Source: Planctomycetota bacterium (GTDB lineage Bacteria > Planctomycetota > Phycisphaerae > Phycisphaerales > UBA1924). From it: 37,612 nucleotides of DNA. Of this stretch, positions 25,950 through 34,690 are shown in pieces (position 1 is the stretch's first letter; every line of letters begins with the position of its first letter). Made by a program: the position numbers and the translations under genes. Below the pieces are notes generated by a model, which saw only the letters and a list, made by a program, of their open reading frames with translations, had not been told where the DNA came from and did not search any database. The stretch lies in NCBI GenBank assembly GCA_023432465.1, contig JAEYUO010000066.1, positions 1-37,612 on the forward strand. The letters are read 5' to 3'.

Positions 25950-26642
25950 GTGAGCGCATCCCGGCGATTAACCCCCGACCTCCTCCTCGCAGCCTACTCG
26001 GCAGGCTACTTCCCCATGGCGGACATGGACAGCGTACGTCCCGGCCGGAATGCCGAGATTGGGTGGTACTCCCCAGACCCCCGCGCGGTCCTGCCGCTTG
26101 CGGATGGGGCGCTGCATGTGCCGCGTTCGCTCGCCAAGACCATCCGCCAGGGGAAGTTCGAGATCACGACGGACCGCGCGTTCGAGCGCGTCATGGTGGA
26201 GTGCGCCCGTCCGCGAACCGCCGAAGCCGAAGGCGGTGCCTGGATCAGCGATGAGATGATCCGAGCCTACACCGAACTGCACCGGTTGGGCTTCGCCCAT
26301 TCCGTCGAAGCCTGGCGGGGGCAGGGCCCCGACGCGATGCTGGTGGGGGGGCTCTACGGAGTGTCAATCGGTGCCGCATTCTTCGCCGAGAGCATGTTCT
26401 GCCGGCCGGCTTCCGGCGGCACCGACGCTTCAAAGGTGTGCCTTGTCCGATTGGCGGAGCACGTCCGCCGCTGTCGCTACACCCTGCTGGATGTCCAGTT
26501 GGCCAACCCCCATACGCAGCGGTTCGGGGTGGTGGAGGTCTCGCGCAAGGCGTTCCTGGACCACCTGCAAACCGCGATCTGCCAGCCGGATCGTTGGTTG
26601 GCGATCGCTACCCAATCCCGAACGACTCCCGCCGGCGGGTAG
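25950..26642 (+). CDS. aat: Leucyl/phenylalanyl-tRNA-protein transferase
   Basis: Transfers Leu or Phe from aminoacyl-tRNA to proteins with N-terminal Arg or Lys, creating the degrons that ClpS recognises. The 230-aa product carries the family core: LLLAAYSAGYFPMAD, IGWYSPDPRAVLPL, the CoA-like fold strand WISDEMIRAYTELHRLGFAHSVE (in part), VGGLYGVSIGAAFFAESMF and the C-terminal LLDVQLANPHTQRFGVVEVSR. Length is typical. The start is GTG 25950, with no clear Shine-Dalgarno and only 41 bases to the divergent gene; a GATACT 7 bases upstream could be a -10 without a recognisable -35. clpS lies elsewhere in the window. Confidence 0.95.
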   Translation: MSASRRLTPDLLLAAYSAGYFPMADMDSVRPGRNAEIGWYSPDPRAVLPLADGALHVPRSLAKTIRQGKFEITTDRAFERVMVECARPRTAEAEGGAWISDEMIRAYTELHRLGFAHSVEAWRGQGPDAMLVGGLYGVSIGAAFFAESMFCRPASGGTDASKVCLVRLAEHVRRCRYTLLDVQLANPHTQRFGVVEVSRKAFLDHLQTAICQPDRWLAIATQSRTTPAGG

Positions 26643-26837
26643 ACAGTCTCGGCTGCAACGCCTCCGCCATGTCTGTCCGCCAGAGGGATTTCCACGGCAG
26701 GACCATTGCGGAACAGGGGTTTGTGTGTTACCAATTGCGGACAGAAGCGCGCGAAACAGATACCCGCACGCGGAGGAGCGGCGGCCTGTCATCGGCGCGA
26801 ACGTGTATCAGGCAAAGCCTGGAAAGAAAGGTGAACA
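26643..26837. other. Intergenic region upstream of the P-domain protein gene
   Basis: These 195 bases lie between aat and a large secreted-protein gene. They contain two copies of a short ATTGCGG word (near 26705 and 26737) and an AAAGAAAGG at the 3' end that acts as the likely ribosome site for the GTG start at 26838. No RNA gene or clear promoter pair was found. Confidence 0.4.
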
Positions 26838-29450
26838 GTGAAGACGTTGAAGCTGTACGGCGCAGCCGCACTCGCGGTTGCAATGGCGGGCACGGCCGCG
26901 CTCGCATCACTCCCTCCCCGGCAGGCCGGCGCGATCGCCGAGGATCACGAGGCCGCCAAGGCGCGCCAGTTGGCGCGCGAAGAGGCCGCGGGTCTCGTCC
27001 CCGGCGTGAACTCCGAGTTCGGGCTCCGCGGTGTGTGCGCGTTCTCCGCGGGGCGCGAGTCGAATCTGCCCATCCCCGCGTTCGTGTCGCCCAATCCCGG
27101 AGTGGTCACCGACCAGTTGACCACCGCGGGCGATCCACTCCTGAACGTGCGGGTCCGACTCAACATCCTCCACACCTGGCAGGGCGATGTGATCGCCGTG
27201 CTCCGCCACGATGCCAGCGGCACAGAGGTCAAGCTCATCGACCGTCCCGGTGTCCCCGAGTCCAGTACCGTCGGCTTCAGCGCTGACAACTATGGTGACA
27301 ACACCAACGGCATCCCGTTTGTCCTCGACAACTCCAGCGCCTCGCGGTACGACGTCCCCACGGTCGTGACTCCCGGCACGACAAATGTCACGGGTAACTG
27401 GCTCGCCGACGATCAGATCAGCACGCTGGCCGCCTTCGACGGGCTCACCGCAAACACCACGTGGACGCTCACGGTCTCTGACAACGCGGCCGGTGACAAC
27501 GGCACACTCGTCCGCTGGTCCATCTGCTCCGACAACCTCATCGGCGCGGGCGTCCCCACCGGTGTCGGAGCCGCATCGCCAAGCTCCCCCGTGAGCGGCG
27601 ATCCCGTGCTCTTCACCGTGCAGGTCTCCCCCGCCGCGGGCCCAGTCAGCACCGGCCTCGCCGTCCAGGCCGACCTCAGCCAGGTCGGCGGGTCCGCCAC
27701 CCAGATGTTCTTCGATAACGGCACCAATGGTGATGCGGTCCCGAACGACAACATCTTCTCCTTCCTGACGGTCGTCACCGGCGCCACCGGTGTCTACAGC
27801 CTCCCCTTCACCGTGAGCGATGCCGAGGCGCGGAGCAGCAACGGCGCGATCGCGCTCTCGATCGCCATCACCAACGACGCCTGCGAGAACGCCATCAGCG
27901 TCCCCGTCGGCTCCTCGATCGTCTCCACGAACGTCGGCGCGACCAACGACCCCGGCCAGCCGACCTGCAACGGTCTCTCCACCTTCAACGCCGGCGTCTG
28001 GTTCACCACCGTCGGCAATGGCAACGTTCTCAACCTCACCACCTGCAGCGCCAACACGGTCCTCAACACGCGGCTCTACGTCTACACCGGCTCCTGCGGC
28101 GCGTTCACCTGCGTGGGCGCTGCCACCGGCACGACCCCGGCCTGCTCGCCCTCAACCGCCGCCTCCGTGCAGATCTGCTCCACACTGGGCGAGACCTACC
28201 ACATCCTCATCACCAACGACACCAGCGGCACGGGTCAGTTCGAACTGTCCGTGCAGGACCTTGGTGCATGCCCCACCAACGACCTGTGCGAGAACGCCGT
28301 GCCCGTCTCCGTTGGCGGGAGCGTCCTCTCCAACAACGTCGGAGCAACCAACGACCCCGGCCAGCCGACTTGCAATGGGCTCTCCACCTTCAATGCCGGC
28401 GTCTGGTTCACCACTGTGGGCACCGGCAACAACCTGATCGCATCGACCTGCAGCGCCAACACCGTCCTGAACACCCGCCTGTATGTCTACTCCGGCACGT
28501 GCGGCGCGTTCACCTGCGTCGGCGCCAACGCCACCGCCGTCCCCGCCTGCTCCCCGTCGAACGCGGCCTCTGTCCGCTTCTGCTCCACCCTGGGCGAGAC
28601 CTACTACATCCTCGTCACCAACGACACGAGCGGCACCGGCCAGTTCGAACTCTCCGTCACCGATGACGGCCCCTTCGGCTGCCAGCCCACCGGCGGCTGC
28701 TGCACCGCCGGCGTCTGCTCGCTGAACACCGAGGCGCTCTGCCTCGCCGGAGGCGGCAGCTACCTCGGCGATGGAACCAACTGCGACGGCAACGGTCCCG
28801 TCACCGCCTACACCAGCACGCCCTTCCTCTCCATCCCGGACAATCAGTGCGTCGCCAGCGGGTTCGTGACCGACACCATCGTCGTTCCCGACAACGTCGC
28901 CATCGCTGACATCAACGTCCGCGTCCAGGTCACCCACACCTTCATCGGCGACCTCCGCATCCGCCTCACCAACGGCGTCACGACCGTTTCCCTGTGGGAG
29001 CGCGTCTGCGGCACGAACGCGAACATGGATGTCACGTTCGACGACGAAGGCGCGGTTCTGGTCTGCGGCACCGAGCCCACCGTCGGAACATTCGTCCCCT
29101 CCGGCACCGGCGCGGGCTCGCTCAGTTCCTTCGACGGCCAGATGTCCGCGGGCAACTGGACGCTGGAAATCTGCGATGGCGCAGGCGCCGACCTCGGCAC
29201 CCTCGATTTCTGGGAGCTGACCATCCGTGAGCAGGATCCCAACACCTGCCCCGGCGGCCCCGCCTTCTGCGATGCCGACTGGTGCCAGGACGGCTCCAAG
29301 TCCGTTGCCGACATCTTCTGCTTCCTCGCCGACTGGTTCGCCCTCGACCCCGAGGCCCGCACCTACGGCGGCGCAGGCACGCCCGTCCAGGCCATCTTCG
29401 CCTGGCTGGCCGTCTGGTTCGCGACCCCCAACGGCCCCTGCACCCCCTGA
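26838..29450 (+). CDS. Secreted P-domain protein with tandem repeat and dockerin-like tail
   Basis: An 870-aa exported protein (signal peptide about residues 1-24; GTG start after AAAGG). Modules in order: a proprotein-convertase-type P-domain (about 70-235, with LNILHTWQGDVIAVLRH and NTTWTLTVSDNAAGDNG); an Ig-like stretch (240-340); two near-identical 135-residue repeats (346-480 and 481-615) each starting NDxCENAxxV and containing LSTFNAGVWFTTVG; a cysteine-rich GGCCTAGVCSLNTEALC module ending GDGTNC (about 617-650); a second P-domain (655-805, THTFIGDLRIRLTNG); and a C-terminal dockerin-like pair SVADIFCFLADWFA and QAIFAWLAVWFA. P-domains here lack a protease. The end is PCTP rather than Gly-Cys, and the second half of the pair lacks a calcium-type Asp loop. 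First of three neighbouring genes with such tails. Confidence 0.9.
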   Translation: MKTLKLYGAAALAVAMAGTAALASLPPRQAGAIAEDHEAAKARQLAREEAAGLVPGVNSEFGLRGVCAFSAGRESNLPIPAFVSPNPGVVTDQLTTAGDPLLNVRVRLNILHTWQGDVIAVLRHDASGTEVKLIDRPGVPESSTVGFSADNYGDNTNGIPFVLDNSSASRYDVPTVVTPGTTNVTGNWLADDQISTLAAFDGLTANTTWTLTVSDNAAGDNGTLVRWSICSDNLIGAGVPTGVGAASPSSPVSGDPVLFTVQVSPAAGPVSTGLAVQADLSQVGGSATQMFFDNGTNGDAVPNDNIFSFLTVVTGATGVYSLPFTVSDAEARSSNGAIALSIAITNDACENAISVPVGSSIVSTNVGATNDPGQPTCNGLSTFNAGVWFTTVGNGNVLNLTTCSANTVLNTRLYVYTGSCGAFTCVGAATGTTPACSPSTAASVQICSTLGETYHILITNDTSGTGQFELSVQDLGACPTNDLCENAVPVSVGGSVLSNNVGATNDPGQPTCNGLSTFNAGVWFTTVGTGNNLIASTCSANTVLNTRLYVYSGTCGAFTCVGANATAVPACSPSNAASVRFCSTLGETYYILVTNDTSGTGQFELSVTDDGPFGCQPTGGCCTAGVCSLNTEALCLAGGGSYLGDGTNCDGNGPVTAYTSTPFLSIPDNQCVASGFVTDTIVVPDNVAIADINVRVQVTHTFIGDLRIRLTNGVTTVSLWERVCGTNANMDVTFDDEGAVLVCGTEPTVGTFVPSGTGAGSLSSFDGQMSAGNWTLEICDGAGADLGTLDFWELTIREQDPNTCPGGPAFCDADWCQDGSKSVADIFCFLADWFALDPEARTYGGAGTPVQAIFAWLAVWFATPNGPCTP
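27873..28682 (+). repeat. Two tandem 405-bp coding repeats
   Basis: The unit starting at 27873 recurs at 28278, an offset of 405 bases (135 codons), with long stretches nearly identical at DNA level (for example around 27942 and 28347). Differences are mostly at third positions, so the duplication is recent or kept similar by selection or gene conversion. Confidence 0.88.
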
Positions 29451-29495
29451 TGCCTGATCCCGGTCTCTGACCGGTTCCGGCTTCTAAAGTTCCCC

Positions 29496-29526
29496 AAGAG
29501 CCCCCGTCACCGGACGGGGGCTCTTT
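29496..29526 (+). terminator. Rho-independent terminator after the P-domain protein gene
   Basis: A perfect 13-bp stem (29496-29508 with 29513-29525) around the loop ACCG, with T-rich sequence (TTTCATTT) after it, 45 bases past the stop. It should separate this gene from the aminopeptidase gene. Confidence 0.88.
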
Positions 29527-29737
29527 CATTTGCTGCCGAATCACCCCCCCCCACACACGCCCGCCCTGCGACCGAAAACGTCCACCAAGACCACCCTCGT
29601 TTGCCATTCACGCGGGCCAAGTGCAGAACCTGATGTACGCTTGGAGCGAACAGGTGTGCACCTTCCCCCGCTCGGGGCGTTGGCGTGGATCTCGGCCGTT
29701 CCGCGGCCGCTTCGTTCGGTGTTCGGAAAGGACCGAG

Positions 29738-32098
29738 ATGTTCAACCTGCGGACCCCTCTGGCACGCACCGCGTGCCTCGTGGCAACCCTTGGCCTCTCC
29801 GCCGCCTCGCTCGCCCAGGTCGAGCACGCCGCGCCGCGCAGGTCCCTGCTCGAGTTCGACCACTGCGAACTCGATCTCGATGCGCACACCGGCTGCGGCA
29901 AGTCCTGCCACATGCGACGCCTGTGGCAAGCCCAGCACGGCTACCCCACCGATGCGCCCGACCCCGATGCGGGCTCGCTCCGCGGAGCCATCGACACCAC
30001 CGATCTCCTCCACTGCGACCTCTCCATCGAGGTCGTCCCCACCACCGAGAATGTCTCGGGCACCAACATCATGACGATCGAGAGCCTCGTCGACGGGCTC
30101 ACCTCGTTTGCGTTCAGGCTCCGCAACCAGTACGTCGTCTCTTCGTGCATCGTCACCGACTCCGTCGGCAGCTACAGCGTCACGCCCAGCGCACCCGGCG
30201 CCAACTCTTACGGCCGCACCATCACCTTCCTCCGCCCGATCGATGCCGGCGAGCAGTTCACCGTCTCCATCACCTACTCCGGCACCGCCGTCGCCCGCGG
30301 CTTCGGCTCCATCACATTCGGCACCCAGGGCGGCAACCCGATCGTCGCGACACTCTCCGAGCCCTACTTCGCTGCCACCTGGTGGCCCTGCAAGGATGGC
30401 GACTTCCAGCAGCCCGGCGACAACGGCGACAAGTACACCATGACCATGGCGATCACCGCGCCCGCCGCGATGCGCAGCGTCTCCAACGGTGTGCTCGAGG
30501 GGATCGATGTGCTCTCCGGCAGCCGACGCCGCTTCCGCTGGGCGACCGACTACCCCATCGCCACCTATCTCGTCGCGTTCTGCTCCACCGTCTACAACAC
30601 CTGGACGGTGAACTACACCCACGGCGATGTGAACATGCCCGTCGAGTTCAACCTCTACCCCGATTCCGACACCCCCGGCAACCGAGCCGCGTGGGAGCTC
30701 TGCGTCCCCATGCTCCACGCCTTCCGCCCGCTCTTTGGCGAGTACCCCTTCGTCAACGAGAAGTACGGCATGTACCAGTTCCCCTTCAGCGGCGGAATGG
30801 AGCACCAGACCAACACCGGCCAGGGCACCTTCGCCGAGTCCGTCACCGCGCACGAACTCGGCCACCAGTGGTGGGGCGACCTTGTGACCTGCAAGACCTG
30901 GCACGACATCTGGCTCAATGAAGGCTTCGCCACCTACTCGGAGGCGCTCTGGTTCGAGAACAAGCCCGGCTCCGGCGGCCCGGCCGCCCTCCACGCCCAC
31001 ATGGCCTCCCGCCGTCCGAGCAGCGTCAACGGCACCGTCTATTGCTTCCAGGTCACCGACCCCAACCGCATTTTCTCCTCCAACTTCAGCTACCGCAAGG
31101 CGGGCTGGGTCCTCCACATGCTCCGCAAGGTCGTCGGCGATGACACTTTCTTCGCCATCCTCGCCGAGCACCGCGACCGCCACGCCTACTCCGCCGCGAC
31201 GACCGAGCAGTTCATCCAGACCGCGGCGGATGTTCACGGCCAGGACCTCTCCTGGTTCTTCGAACCCTGGGTCTACCAGCCCGGCGCGCCGACCTACACC
31301 TACGGCTGGCAGGCCGCGACCATCGCCGGCGAGCCGTATCTCCGCCTCCGCATCCGCCAGACACAGAGCGCGTCCTACCCGCGCTTCGCCATGCCCATCG
31401 AGGTGCGCGTCACCACGACTTCCGGTATCGAGACCCACACAGTCTTCAACGATGCCGCGACGCAGCACTTCCTCATCCCCCTGAGCGCGGTCCCCACCGC
31501 CGTCGAGATCGACCCGAACGACTGGATCCTCAACGAGGGCAAGTCGGAAGTCGCATACATCGCCGGTCCGCCGAAGATCGTCACCCTCTCGCCGGAGCCC
31601 GGTGCGGTGTTCGCCGCGGGAGAAGCGCCGAGCGTTGTTGCGATCACGTTCAGCGACGCGGTGACGATGGCTGCCGGTCAAGTCACCCTCACCGGCGAGG
31701 GCGGGCCGGTCACGCTTGCGTTGCCGCAGGCCGCGGGCCCGGGCAGCTACACGCTCCCGATCACAGGTACGCTCGCGCCCGGCGTGTACACGTTGAACGC
31801 CAGCGATTCAATCACCGCCAACGGGTTCGCGCTCGATGGCGAGATCGACGACCCCGCCTCCGGCCCGCTCCCCTCCGGCAATGGCGCGGCGGGCGGCAGC
31901 GGATCGTGGAGCTTCACCGTCCTGGGCAACCCGTGTGTCGCCGACATCGACAACTCCGGAAGCGTGGATGTCCCCGACATCTTCGCCTACCTCAGCCTCT
32001 GGTTCGCCTCCGATTCCGCGGCGGACATCGACGGCATTCCCGGCGTAGGCGTCCCCGACATCTTCGCCTTCCTCAGCCTCTGGTTCGCCGGCTGCTGA
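29738..32098 (+). CDS. Secreted M1-family zinc aminopeptidase with dockerin-like tail
   Basis: The frame opens at 29621, but ATG 29738 has AAAGGA just upstream and starts a signal peptide (MFNLRTPLARTACLVATLGL, cleavage near residue 27). The 786-aa product has an M1 N-terminal beta saddle, the substrate motif GGMEHQ (352-357; the classical form is GAMEN), and the zinc site HELGH (372-376, Glu373 catalytic) with Glu395 in WLNEGFATY 18 residues later. It lacks the large C-terminal helical domain of PepN and instead has an Ig-like module (about 610-720) and a double dockerin-like tail (VPDIFAYLSLWFA and VPDIFAFLSLWFAGC). It probably releases N-terminal amino acids outside the cell. Flanked by terminators on both sides. 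Confidence 0.92.
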   Translation: MFNLRTPLARTACLVATLGLSAASLAQVEHAAPRRSLLEFDHCELDLDAHTGCGKSCHMRRLWQAQHGYPTDAPDPDAGSLRGAIDTTDLLHCDLSIEVVPTTENVSGTNIMTIESLVDGLTSFAFRLRNQYVVSSCIVTDSVGSYSVTPSAPGANSYGRTITFLRPIDAGEQFTVSITYSGTAVARGFGSITFGTQGGNPIVATLSEPYFAATWWPCKDGDFQQPGDNGDKYTMTMAITAPAAMRSVSNGVLEGIDVLSGSRRRFRWATDYPIATYLVAFCSTVYNTWTVNYTHGDVNMPVEFNLYPDSDTPGNRAAWELCVPMLHAFRPLFGEYPFVNEKYGMYQFPFSGGMEHQTNTGQGTFAESVTAHELGHQWWGDLVTCKTWHDIWLNEGFATYSEALWFENKPGSGGPAALHAHMASRRPSSVNGTVYCFQVTDPNRIFSSNFSYRKAGWVLHMLRKVVGDDTFFAILAEHRDRHAYSAATTEQFIQTAADVHGQDLSWFFEPWVYQPGAPTYTYGWQAATIAGEPYLRLRIRQTQSASYPRFAMPIEVRVTTTSGIETHTVFNDAATQHFLIPLSAVPTAVEIDPNDWILNEGKSEVAYIAGPPKIVTLSPEPGAVFAAGEAPSVVAITFSDAVTMAAGQVTLTGEGGPVTLALPQAAGPGSYTLPITGTLAPGVYTLNASDSITANGFALDGEIDDPASGPLPSGNGAAGGSGSWSFTVLGNPCVADIDNSGSVDVPDIFAYLSLWFASDSAADIDGIPGVGVPDIFAFLSLWFAGC

Positions 32099-32108
32099 CC
32101 CGGGACCC

Positions 32109-32134
32109 AGGACTCAGGACTCAGGACTCAGGAC
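32109..32134. repeat. Intergenic heptamer repeat, AGGACTC
   Basis: Three exact tandem copies of the 7-base unit AGGACTC (32109-32129) and a partial fourth (32130-32134), directly after the aminopeptidase gene and before a small hairpin. It is too short for a CRISPR array and has no spacers. Confidence 0.85.
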
Positions 32135-32135
32135 C

Positions 32136-32154
32136 GAGGACTCCGTCCTCTTTT
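32136..32154 (+). terminator. Small hairpin with T tract after the aminopeptidase gene
   Basis: A 6-bp stem (GAGGAC 32136-32141 with GTCCTC 32145-32150), a 3-base loop and TTTT at 32151-32154, 37 bases past the stop. The geometry fits an intrinsic terminator of modest strength. Confidence 0.55.
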
Positions 32155-32226
32155 CACGCCCCCGCGCCCGCCCCGCCGATCTCTCCCCGCATGGGGACGG
32201 GGCCATACAGCGCGCGAGGTGTCCGC

Positions 32227-33750
32227 ATGCACGCAGTCCGTTCCGGCTCCACACTCACGCGCGCAGCCGCCTGCATCTCCCTCCTCACCACCGCCGCGGC
32301 GGTACACGCCCAGCCGCTGGAGCTCTATGTCGACGACGATGCACCGGCGGGTGGAGATGGGTTGAGCTGGCAGACGGCATTCCGAGACTTGCAGGATGCG
32401 ATGGAGTTTCCGCTGCCTGTGGGAACTTCGTCGCGCGTGTTGAAGATCGCCGCGGGCGTGTACGTGCCGGGGCGAGGATCTGCGCAGCGCGATTCGACGT
32501 TTCTTGTGGCCAGTGGGGCGACCCTGTTGGGAGGGTTCGCAGGGATTGAGAGCGCCGAGCCCAACGCGCGAGATCCACTTGCATATCTGAGCGTGTTGTC
32601 AGGCGATCTTGCGGGCGATGATGGACCCGCGTTCATCAACCGGGGCGACAACGCATTTCACGTGGTGACAACGAAAGGGGATCTCAATGTTTTGGATGGA
32701 CTTGTCATCCGCGGGGGCTTCGCGTCCGAGCAGAACCCTTGGAATATGGGCGGCGGGGTACTTGTCGGCGTGGCCAGTGGATGGCTTCCACTCACCATAC
32801 GAGGATGCACGATTGAAGACAATCAGGCGGCGAATGGTGGAGGCATCGGAACACTTGGTGGATCAGTCCTCATCGAGCGCTCGACTCTTCATCGCAACAT
32901 TGCACTGAACTTCGGCGGAGCGGCCTATCTGCACGGAGCGGACATTCGAGCTTCCCGATTCATCGGCAATGCCGCCGGTGACGGCGGCGGCGCAGTTTTC
33001 AACACCATCTCACTAGTTCGAGTCGTCAATACCGAGTTCAACGAGAACTCCGCGCCCGGTGGCGGTGCGATTTACGGTTGGTTGGGGCGAACAGATGTCG
33101 CCAACTGTACCTTCGCTGGGAACTCCGCACTCTCCGGGCACAGCGTAAAGATCAACGCGGGCAGTCTGCACACGCGCATCTGGGCTTCGATCTTCACGGG
33201 TGCCGCAACTGCGCCTCATCTCGCAAGTAGCGGCGGTGGCTGGTACGCGATCGCGTCGTCGATCGTGGAACGAGGAGTGTCGCCAGAACTGCTGGCATCG
33301 GGCGCGACTTTCGCTGGCTTCGGTAACCTCGATGCCTCGCCGCGGTTTGCAGATCCGCTCGGGCCCGACGGGGTCGTGGGCACAACGGACGATGACCTTC
33401 GGCTGCGGCAGAACTCGATCGCGATTGACGCGGCGTGGCTTGAAGCAGCGACGTTCCCTGGCCTCATGCACGGGCTCGATCTTGCCAGCCTCCCGCGTGT
33501 CCACGACGACCCCGGCATGCCCAACATCGGCATCGGCGCAAACGGCGCGCTCGACATCGGCGCGTACGAGTTCCAGGGCACATCCTGCCGCGCCGATCAT
33601 GATGGCGACACCGCCATCAGCGTCCCCGACATCTTCAGCTACCTGAGCGACTGGTTCGCGCAGCGGCTCGAATCCGACTTCGATCGCGACCGCTCGGTCG
33701 AGGTCGACGACCTCTTCCACTGGCTCGCCGCGTGGTTCGCTGGCTGCTGA
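32227..33750 (+). CDS. Secreted right-handed beta-helix protein with dockerin-like tail
   Basis: The frame is open far upstream, inside the previous gene, but ATG 32227 starts a signal peptide (residues 1-28, ending VHAQ). The 507-aa product begins LYVDDDAPAGGDGLSWQTAF and ends its main part with ALDIGAYEFQG, the frame of 'choice-of-anchor Q' beta-helix proteins; between them are parallel-helix rungs (IRGCTIEDNQAANGGGIG, IRASRFIGNAAGDGGGAVFN, VANCTFAGNSALSGHSV). Such helices often bind or cut polysaccharide, but no catalytic residues are evident. The tail has VPDIFSYLSDWFA and VDDLFHWLAAWFAGC with DHDGD and DFDRDRS loops that could bind calcium. Codon use from about 32380 to 33480 is visibly less GC-biased than in neighbours. 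Confidence 0.87.
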   Translation: MHAVRSGSTLTRAAACISLLTTAAAVHAQPLELYVDDDAPAGGDGLSWQTAFRDLQDAMEFPLPVGTSSRVLKIAAGVYVPGRGSAQRDSTFLVASGATLLGGFAGIESAEPNARDPLAYLSVLSGDLAGDDGPAFINRGDNAFHVVTTKGDLNVLDGLVIRGGFASEQNPWNMGGGVLVGVASGWLPLTIRGCTIEDNQAANGGGIGTLGGSVLIERSTLHRNIALNFGGAAYLHGADIRASRFIGNAAGDGGGAVFNTISLVRVVNTEFNENSAPGGGAIYGWLGRTDVANCTFAGNSALSGHSVKINAGSLHTRIWASIFTGAATAPHLASSGGGWYAIASSIVERGVSPELLASGATFAGFGNLDASPRFADPLGPDGVVGTTDDDLRLRQNSIAIDAAWLEAATFPGLMHGLDLASLPRVHDDPGMPNIGIGANGALDIGAYEFQGTSCRADHDGDTAISVPDIFSYLSDWFAQRLESDFDRDRSVEVDDLFHWLAAWFAGC

Positions 33751-33799
33751 GTGCCACTGACTTCAGTTCAGCCGCGTCTCACCGCGCCGCGCGATCCCC

Positions 33800-34690
33800 T
33801 CAGCTCCCCTTCTTCCGCCACGCCCAGAAGCCCTGGAAGCACAGCCCGAGCACTGCCGCGACCGACCAGATCGTCAGCCACTGCATCGGCGATCGGTCGA
33901 ACGCCCCGCCCTGCTGCGCCCACGGTGCGCCCAGCGACGAACTCAGCCACACGCCCCCGCCGAGCCACAGCGCGGAGCCCAGCATCGCCGCGCACGCGCC
34001 CGCGGCCCATGCCGGGGCCATCAGCCCGATGACGATCCCGACGGCGAGCCCGCCGAGCGATGACAGCACCAGTGGCGCGCGATGCTGCGTCGGCACCGCG
34101 GCCAGACGGGTTTCAATCTGTGTTGCCGCGCTGTGGATGACCTCCTTGGCGCGGTCCGCCGCGGGCTGAAGCTGCTCGGGGATCTCCGTCGGCAGGCTGC
34201 GCGGCAACTGGAAGTCCAGTGTCTGCGCGAGCGGGATCGGCGCGACAACCCCGCCGGAGCCGCTCGTCCGCTCCGCGGCCGAGAGCACCTCCCCGGTTGG
34301 ACGGACATGGAGCTGCATGAACCCCGCGGTGCACAGCGGTGCGGCCGCGGCGAGCGCAACGCCCAGCGCAACTGCGGTCGCCGAACGGTACAACACCGCG
34401 CCGACGAGCGCGCCCGCGGGCACACCGAGCAGCAGCCCATACGCGCCGGCCGTGTTCGCGGCCGGGGCCGCGCTCTCGCCGCCGAACGCAGGTCCCACGA
34501 CAAACCCCAGCGCAGCGCCTGCAAGCGCGCCGAGCACAATGATCATGGGTTTAAGCAGCCGCGCCCCCGACAGCCACAGAACCAGCCCGCACACCGTCGC
34601 GAGCGCAACCAGCCCCTGGATCGCCCAGGGCGCGCCGGCCACGGCCTTGGCCGCGGCATCCAGACGCAGCAACACATCGTCTAGAGTCAA
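33800..34690 (-). CDS. Multi-pass membrane protein of unknown function
   Basis: About 296 aa with glycine/alanine-rich membrane helices: near residues 17-37 (GLVALATVCGLVLWLSGARL), 40-60 (MIIVLGALAGAALGFVVGPA), 70-115, then an amphipathic stretch and three more helices (SSLGGLAVGIVIGLMAP, AMLGSALWLGGGVWL, LTIWSVAAVLGLCFQGFWAW). The end is basic (WRKKGS). I do not recognise the family; the glycine-zipper helices resemble TMEM198/DUF4203-type proteins, which is only a similarity of texture. The open frame runs on to 36178 opposite pheA, which is chance. TTG 34690 with GGAGG 5 bases before it is the most likely start; GTG 34738 is the alternative. Confidence 0.72.
   Translation of the reverse strand: MTLDDVLLRLDAAAKAVAGAPWAIQGLVALATVCGLVLWLSGARLLKPMIIVLGALAGAALGFVVGPAFGGESAAPAANTAGAYGLLLGVPAGALVGAVLYRSATAVALGVALAAAAPLCTAGFMQLHVRPTGEVLSAAERTSGSGGVVAPIPLAQTLDFQLPRSLPTEIPEQLQPAADRAKEVIHSAATQIETRLAAVPTQHRAPLVLSSLGGLAVGIVIGLMAPAWAAGACAAMLGSALWLGGGVWLSSSLGAPWAQQGGAFDRSPMQWLTIWSVAAVLGLCFQGFWAWRKKGS

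Noticed and set aside
25936..25952. A second leaderless promoter before aat (GATACT)
   Set aside because: The -10-like word and spacing fit, but no -35 hexamer is visible at 16-18 bases upstream, so it was not listed as a promoter.
26628..26639. Perfect 12-base palindrome CCCGCCGGCGGG at the end of aat
   Set aside because: It has no loop or T tract and lies within coding sequence; chance in GC-rich DNA is the simplest explanation.
29507..31681. A 724-codon minus-strand frame rich in Gly, Val, Asp and Ala
   Set aside because: It is the antisense of the M1 aminopeptidase, which has a clear zinc site and signal peptide; composition is typical of antisense of GC-rich genes.
32109..32182. Heptamer repeats considered as a CRISPR array
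   Set aside because: Units are 7 bases, directly adjacent, without spacers, and no cas gene is in the window.
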